Assembly: GCA_964469165.1 (NCBI GenBank)
Contig: CAYXXZ010000112.1
Location: 1-8,325, forward strand
Reading direction: 5' to 3'
Length of the DNA: 8,325 nt
DNA from: CAYXXZ01 sp964469165
Lineage (GTDB): Bacteria; Pseudomonadota; Gammaproteobacteria; Pseudomonadales; Porticoccaceae
A model generated the notes under the pieces. It had not been told where the DNA came from. It did not search any database and saw only the letters and a list, made by a program, of their open reading frames with translations. This document shows, in pieces, positions 4,741-8,325 of this stretch; the stretch's first letter is position 1, and each line of letters opens with the position of its first letter. The position numbers were made by a program, and so were the translations under genes.

Positions 4741-6606
4741 CTACTTTTCTTCATAGTTCGGCCATGACCTTCCAAATTCAGCAAGATCGCTTGCGCACGA
4801 AACAACTGTTAGATAACTGCCTTTTTCATGACGTTTCAGCCGAGTTAGCCCCGCATAAATCAACGCGCAGGCTTGGTTGTCAATCTTCTCCCCCACGAAA
4901 AGAACAATTGCGCGGGACTCCCAGCCTTTGAAACTATGTAGCGTTGTTGCCTTGACTCTGGCATCCCCCATATAGAAACCCATCTTCTTCCTGCGTGACT
5001 CTTTTTTGTCGGGGCTATATGTATGGACTGTGTTAACTCCTTTTGATTCAAGAGTCTTTACCACAGCTGCCCCCATCATTTGGGTTCCCGTTAAGAATGT
5101 AATATCCGTGATTGCCAGAATGTCATTCTTGGCCTTCGGAGCCATTTTTAGAATTTCTTCTGTGCATACTTGCACGTCATCCCCGTCAAATACTTGCACC
5201 CACCGTAATTGGCATGGATAAAGATCAAGTTCGCCCTGAGGGCCGTTTGGCAAATCGACTGTATCACTGGGCAAATACTGATCCGCAAAATTTCGTGCGA
5301 GTTCCATTGCCGTGGGTGGAAGTCGATAGCACGTCTGAAGTTCAGCCCACCTGCCGCCAGGAAATCCTGCGCCAGTCATAGCTTCATCCGTCCATGAACG
5401 AGCAGTTCCATAAATGTCCTGCGTCGCATCAGCGACGAGCAGCATTTCTCCTCCCGTACGACAAACTTTCCTCAACACATTCCACCAAGCAGGAAGAAAA
5501 TCCTGCCCTTCATCTACGAGCACGGCGTCGTATCTTTCTATAACCTCTTCTTCATCTTTATCTATACAGCTTGCGACAAGCGCAGGAAGTTGCACGCTTA
5601 GCACGTGAGATTCCCGGCCTTCTCCGCCTTTCCAAAGGTCGCGATACTCGTTCTCACAGTCAGACTCTTCGCAGACCCGTTTACACCACGAGTGGAAATT
5701 CAGCCAAGTAATTCCCTGTCTTGTCCGTCCGTGAGCATTTGGCCACCTCACCGCTACATCCATCAGGTAGTGAAGCAATGTGATATTGAAGGTCACAACA
5801 AGGACTTCTTTGCCTTCACCAAGCAACTGCGCCGCTCGGGCTGCAAGAATTAGAGATTTTCCAGAACCTGCGGGGCCTTTGATTCGTCTGTAGCCGGACT
5901 GAGTGCGTGAAGTTACATAGCCTCTTTGTGCGGTATCTAACTCGATAGGTTTTCGTTGAGTGGCGGCATAGTCTGGCTCAACAAGCCAGTTTCTCATGTC
6001 GTTAGCTTGATCTTCAGTCATGAACCTTGACGAAGATCGACGACTTTCAGGGAACACCAAGTCAATCCGGCCTTCCGCAACTGCTTCAGCACCGGATATC
6101 GGATTGTAGTTATTAGACCACCTCAACATATCCCTATGGATTAGGCAGGGCTTCAGTAGGCTGTCTATCTGCTCTTGTCTGGCAAATGGGAATATCACTC
6201 CCGCAGTAATAGTGGCAAAGCCCGCCTTTCCGTCTAGCCGTGGACAGTAAAGATTGTGTATTTCCTGCTTGTATCTAAACACTTTCTCAATCGGGTTTTG
6301 ACTTTGAATTGAGAATGACTTAATTCCATCACTTGCACATAGCTTTGGAGCTTTCCCACTTCTCTCTTCAGTCCAATACCGCATTGCATCAAGGTTCCAG
6401 TCTTTAACCTCAAAAACGGCTATCCCAACATTAGGGTTCAGAAGAACAAAGTCTGGCCTCAACCCATTTAGATGGGGCTGGATATAGATTTCCCATTCGG
6501 GTGCCAACTTCTCGTTGAAGAGATTGAAGATTAGTCGTTCGCCTGCGGTAAGTGGCTGGCGGAGCTTCTCCAATTGGTCAATCGGCGGTGATACAAATCG
6601 TTCCAC
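4741..6606 (-). CDS. NERD nuclease domain - UvrD-like SF1 helicase fusion, integron cassette gene
   Basis: A 621-residue two-part protein. Residues 20-70 hold a NERD (nuclease-related) domain: AGERLIFNLF, then PDFVLL (51-56) and FEVKDW (65-70), giving the PD...ExK metal-binding layout. Residues 240-605 are an SF1 helicase/ATPase: Walker A GPAGSGKS (244-251), VTFNITLLHYL (271-281), Walker B VLVDEGQDF (362-370), LLVADATQDIY (389-399), TCYRLP (425-430), TLHSFKGWE (555-563) and YAGLTRLKR (584-592), in UvrD/Rep order. Both parts look intact. It likely cuts or unwinds DNA or RNA; a phage-defence role is inference. The frame opens upstream through the attC to a GTG at 6654, but those codons are recombination-site sequence. 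I prefer the GTG at 6606, preceded by AGGAG and GAGG. It lies between two attC sites as a one-gene cassette. Confidence 0.87.
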   Translation of the reverse strand: MERFVSPPIDQLEKLRQPLTAGERLIFNLFNEKLAPEWEIYIQPHLNGLRPDFVLLNPNVGIAVFEVKDWNLDAMRYWTEERSGKAPKLCASDGIKSFSIQSQNPIEKVFRYKQEIHNLYCPRLDGKAGFATITAGVIFPFARQEQIDSLLKPCLIHRDMLRWSNNYNPISGAEAVAEGRIDLVFPESRRSSSRFMTEDQANDMRNWLVEPDYAATQRKPIELDTAQRGYVTSRTQSGYRRIKGPAGSGKSLILAARAAQLLGEGKEVLVVTFNITLLHYLMDVAVRWPNAHGRTRQGITWLNFHSWCKRVCEESDCENEYRDLWKGGEGRESHVLSVQLPALVASCIDKDEEEVIERYDAVLVDEGQDFLPAWWNVLRKVCRTGGEMLLVADATQDIYGTARSWTDEAMTGAGFPGGRWAELQTCYRLPPTAMELARNFADQYLPSDTVDLPNGPQGELDLYPCQLRWVQVFDGDDVQVCTEEILKMAPKAKNDILAITDITFLTGTQMMGAAVVKTLESKGVNTVHTYSPDKKESRRKKMGFYMGDARVKATTLHSFKGWESRAIVLFVGEKIDNQACALIYAGLTRLKRHEKGSYLTVVSCASDLAEFGRSWPNYEEK

Positions 6607-6630
6607 GTCCTCGCGAACTCCTGCCTTGCG

Positions 6631-6708
6631 GTCTAACGCCGCCAGCAGGGGCACGAAAACCAGAGCGAAGCGGCGGTTTTTGTGTCCCTCTGGCTGGCCT
6701 TGTTAGGT
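6631..6708 (-). other. Integron attC site, about 78 bp
   Basis: On the minus strand, R'' ACCTAAC (6708-6702) and R' GTTAGAC (6637-6631) bound a long imperfect hairpin: GCCAGCCAGAGGGACAC plus AAAAACC on one side pair with GGTTTTCGTGCC and CCTGCTGGC on the other, around a GCCGCTTCGCTCT loop. It begins one base after the TAG stop of the glycosylase-like gene and ends before the nuclease-helicase gene. Confidence 0.88.
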
Positions 6709-6709
6709 G

Positions 6710-7477
6710 CTAGATGCATGCTACTTTAGCCATTACTTTTTCTTTGGCTGCATCAATTTTTATTGGGTTTGTTTTAGCTGATAATTTATCTGCAGTTTTC
6801 TCCCCTAAGAAATACGCAATTCTTTCGGAATTTGCCCCAGACGGGTGGGGCAACCCGCCTAGCACTTGTTCTTGACTTACGACGCCAAATTCCACTGCCA
6901 AGCTTAATGCCTCTTCGACTTTTGGCCCTAGCGGAACAATTAGGGTAGATGAGTTCAGTTGTTTCAGCTCCGGCAACAAGTAATTTTCAAGTTGCCTGAG
7001 AAGAATTGGCTTTGAAACCATTGAAGGTGTACCACTGTAATTCTTGAGCGATTTGAATACAGGGTAACGAAGCGCTGAAGTGTAGTGAACCAGATCCGAT
7101 TTACTTCCAAATAGCTCGGAGCATGAATCAATGTCTATTTTCTGAGGTATACCAATATAATCGAGCAAACGAATAAGGTTTGATCGCATAGGGCCACCAA
7201 AGCTTGCTGTGTTCTTAGCTGCAAGTTTTGCCGCCTCTGGCGTAGCACCCTGCCTAAGTTGTTTGCTTGCCTCTCCGAGTGCGAGTATTGCCTGTTGAAA
7301 TCCTGAAGTAATTCCACAGATAACAATTTTGGCTTCGGTATTAATGTAATCAAATGGTGCGTAATAAACTGATAAATCACCATCTGCTTCAATCAGTAGT
7401 TCAGATGGCAGGCAGTCTTGGCTAAGCGAGAAAGACTGATTTTGTATGAAATTAATATACTTCTCGAACAATTTCAC
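6710..7477 (-). CDS. Uracil-DNA glycosylase superfamily-like protein, integron cassette gene
   Basis: A 255-residue protein that looks like a member of the uracil-DNA glycosylase superfamily, enzymes that remove damaged or modified bases from DNA. Two regions suggest this: YYAPFDYINTEAKIVICGIT (39-58) with SGFQQA after it, the first glycosylase motif (normally G-x-x-PG, here with Ser for Pro), and LGGLPHPSGANSER (206-219), the His-Pro-Ser motif near the C-terminus. Between them are FGGPMRSNLIRLLDYIG (93-109) and the strand STLIVPLGPKVEEAL (177-191). The substituted proline leaves open an altered substrate or lost activity. GTG at 7477 follows GGAG with only 3 nt spacing; a TTG two codons later has better spacing. 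Flanked by attC sites on both sides, it is a separate cassette. Specialised glycosylases that attack modified phage DNA are known, so defence is a fair hypothesis. Confidence 0.72.
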   Translation of the reverse strand: MKLFEKYINFIQNQSFSLSQDCLPSELLIEADGDLSVYYAPFDYINTEAKIVICGITSGFQQAILALGEASKQLRQGATPEAAKLAAKNTASFGGPMRSNLIRLLDYIGIPQKIDIDSCSELFGSKSDLVHYTSALRYPVFKSLKNYSGTPSMVSKPILLRQLENYLLPELKQLNSSTLIVPLGPKVEEALSLAVEFGVVSQEQVLGGLPHPSGANSERIAYFLGEKTADKLSAKTNPIKIDAAKEKVMAKVACI

Positions 7478-7497
7478 GTACTCCGAATTTTGGTTGC

Positions 7498-7596
7498 ACC
7501 TAACGCCGCCATAAACGGCTGCCGAAGCAACGCGTAGGCAGTCCGGTGGAGGCCGCGCCTTTTGCGGCCGGAACGAATTTGATGGCTTTGTTAGGT
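7498..7596 (-). other. Integron attC site, about 99 bp
   Basis: On the minus strand, R'' ACCTAAC (7596-7590) and R' GTTAGGT (7504-7498) bound a long imperfect hairpin. AAAGCCATCAAA on one side pairs with GTTTATGGC on the other, and the middle contains further self-complementary GGCCGC/GCGGCC segments. The TAA stop of the preceding gene (7593-7591) lies inside R''. Confidence 0.85.
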
Positions 7597-8265
7597 GATA
7601 ATGCCATAATCTGAGGCATTGATTCGATTGATGGTTTTAAAGTGCTCTAAATAAATATTGCTATCGTACCCAGATGCAGAAATAGCATCGCCATATTCTT
7701 CAACAATTTTTCTTACTGCCTCGGTAATAAGCGCCATAACACAAACATAGGTAGAGGCCCAGCTACCGTAGGATGAGGCTTCAACTTGCTTTTTTATTGC
7801 TTCGAATTTCCAAAATCTATTAATAGCCGGAAGTCTTTTTGCGTTATTGCTATTTGAGATCCCATCTTGGAACCAAGCGACACTAATGTACAGAGGAGGG
7901 TCTGCCATCCCAGGGTCAGAGACATTGTATTTTACAAGCACTGGCGCCCCTTGAATATTTTTCGCCCAAGCATCCCTGAGGTTATTTTTCAATCGACCAG
8001 ATTGATGCTGCAATATATGGCGGATACACACTATGGTGGTTATTGCATCGTGCTCATATATAGAGCTGACTATGTCTTCGTCTTTTAGAGCACACATCAT
8101 TCCATATATGTTGTTAAAGACATTAACGCAAGCAACCTCCACATTACTGATACCTTCTTCTGGCTCGTTAATTTCCCTCACGAAATAGTTCAGTCTTAAA
8201 ACTTCCTCAGAAAGAAGGCGAAGTGTGTTTGATAAAACATCGAATTGTTCGCTAAGTTTTCTCAT
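7591..8265 (-). CDS. Hypothetical cassette protein with HEPN-like R-x4-H motif
   Basis: I do not recognise this 224-residue protein. It is probably soluble, with no signal peptide or membrane segment, and looks mainly helical. The N-terminal 35 residues (SEQFDVLSNTLRLLSEEVLR and on) have coiled-coil-like spacing. At 78-100, IVCIRHILQHQSGRLKNNL carries R82-H83-x3-H87; R-x4-6-H, often with N, D or H after the Arg, is the active-site pattern of HEPN RNases. A single motif is weak support. The middle (PPLYISVAWFQDG, 123-135) looks like a beta segment. ATG at 8265 is the first in-frame start. No Shine-Dalgarno is visible, and a GC-rich hairpin lies only 14 nt upstream. The stop is inside the following attC, so it is the first visible cassette of the array. 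Confidence 0.78.
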   Translation of the reverse strand: MRKLSEQFDVLSNTLRLLSEEVLRLNYFVREINEPEEGISNVEVACVNVFNNIYGMMCALKDEDIVSSIYEHDAITTIVCIRHILQHQSGRLKNNLRDAWAKNIQGAPVLVKYNVSDPGMADPPLYISVAWFQDGISNSNNAKRLPAINRFWKFEAIKKQVEASSYGSWASTYVCVMALITEAVRKIVEEYGDAISASGYDSNIYLEHFKTINRINASDYGIIT

Positions 8266-8279
8266 ATATTAGTAAGTAT

Positions 8280-8308
8280 CCCCCGGCAAAGCCGGGGGCT
8301 TTAGTTTT
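8280..8308. terminator. GC-rich hairpin, possible intrinsic terminator
   Basis: CCCCCGGC-AAA-GCCGGGGG is a perfect 8-bp stem with a 3-nt loop (8280-8298). On the plus strand it is followed by CTTTAGTTTT, a broken T-run. On the minus strand AAAACTAAAG precedes it and GATACTTACT follows, so it could also stop minus-strand transcripts arriving from the right. Either way it would separate the first cassette gene from what lies beyond. Confidence 0.55.
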
Positions 8309-8325
8309 GTGAGCCGCTCGAAGCG

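Noticed and set aside
5605..5853. Small plus-strand frames within the nuclease-helicase gene (5006-5853)
   Set aside because: All are shadows of the helicase frame, with no ribosome-binding sites or recognisable products.
4741..8265. The three cassette genes considered as one multi-gene defence operon
   Set aside because: Each is followed by its own attC, so they are independently mobile units; a joint function cannot be claimed from adjacency.
8280..8325. Right-edge sequence considered as part of attI or a further attC
   Set aside because: The CGCTTCG near the edge recalls an attC centre, but no GTTRRRY box is present and the clear structure is a terminator-like hairpin; the window ends too soon to decide.

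Overview
The window looks like the chromosome of a gammaproteobacterium, probably Pseudomonas-like or a relative. The DbpA helicase, cytochrome b561 and MarC proteins all resemble their enterobacterial and pseudomonad counterparts. The paired GTAGGAGC-type repetitive extragenic palindromes are a pseudomonad-style feature. The genus cannot be fixed from this sequence alone.

Left part (1-3876) is ordinary chromosome with small accessory insertions. It holds the 5' four-fifths of a DEAD-box RNA helicase gene (dbpA, minus strand, running off the left edge) and a YefM-YoeB type toxin-antitoxin operon with a clear sigma70 promoter and a candidate operator. Next come a short remnant that looks like the start of an IS5-family transposase, a 131-bp REP-doublet element, a cytochrome b561 gene (minus), a MarC-family membrane protein gene (plus), and a second 131-bp copy of the REP doublet. 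The two copies bracket the b561-marC pair.

Middle (3877-4600): a tandem 31-bp repeat is followed by a second toxin-antitoxin pair, ParE/RelE-like toxin with Phd/YefM-like antitoxin, on the minus strand.

Right part (4666-8325) is an integron gene-cassette array read on the minus strand. Three attC recombination sites are visible (about 4666-4725, 6631-6708 and 7498-7596). They separate three single-gene cassettes. In the direction of transcription these are: an unrecognised protein with an R-x4-H motif of the kind seen in HEPN RNases; a uracil-DNA-glycosylase-superfamily-like protein; and a 621-residue fusion of a NERD (PD-ExK) nuclease domain with an SF1/UvrD-like helicase. The cassettes look more AT-rich than dbpA, and genes and attC sites abut tightly. 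No integrase or attI is in view. An integrase would be expected to the right of the window; if absent there, the array is an integrase-less attC cluster (CALIN).

Taken together the cassettes look like a small bank of nucleic-acid-targeting proteins (nuclease-helicase, DNA glycosylase-like, possible RNase) next to an addiction module. Cassette arrays are increasingly recognised as carriers of anti-phage genes, so the nuclease-helicase and glycosylase-like cassettes are the best candidates for undescribed defence functions. That role is inference from domain content and context, not shown by the sequence.
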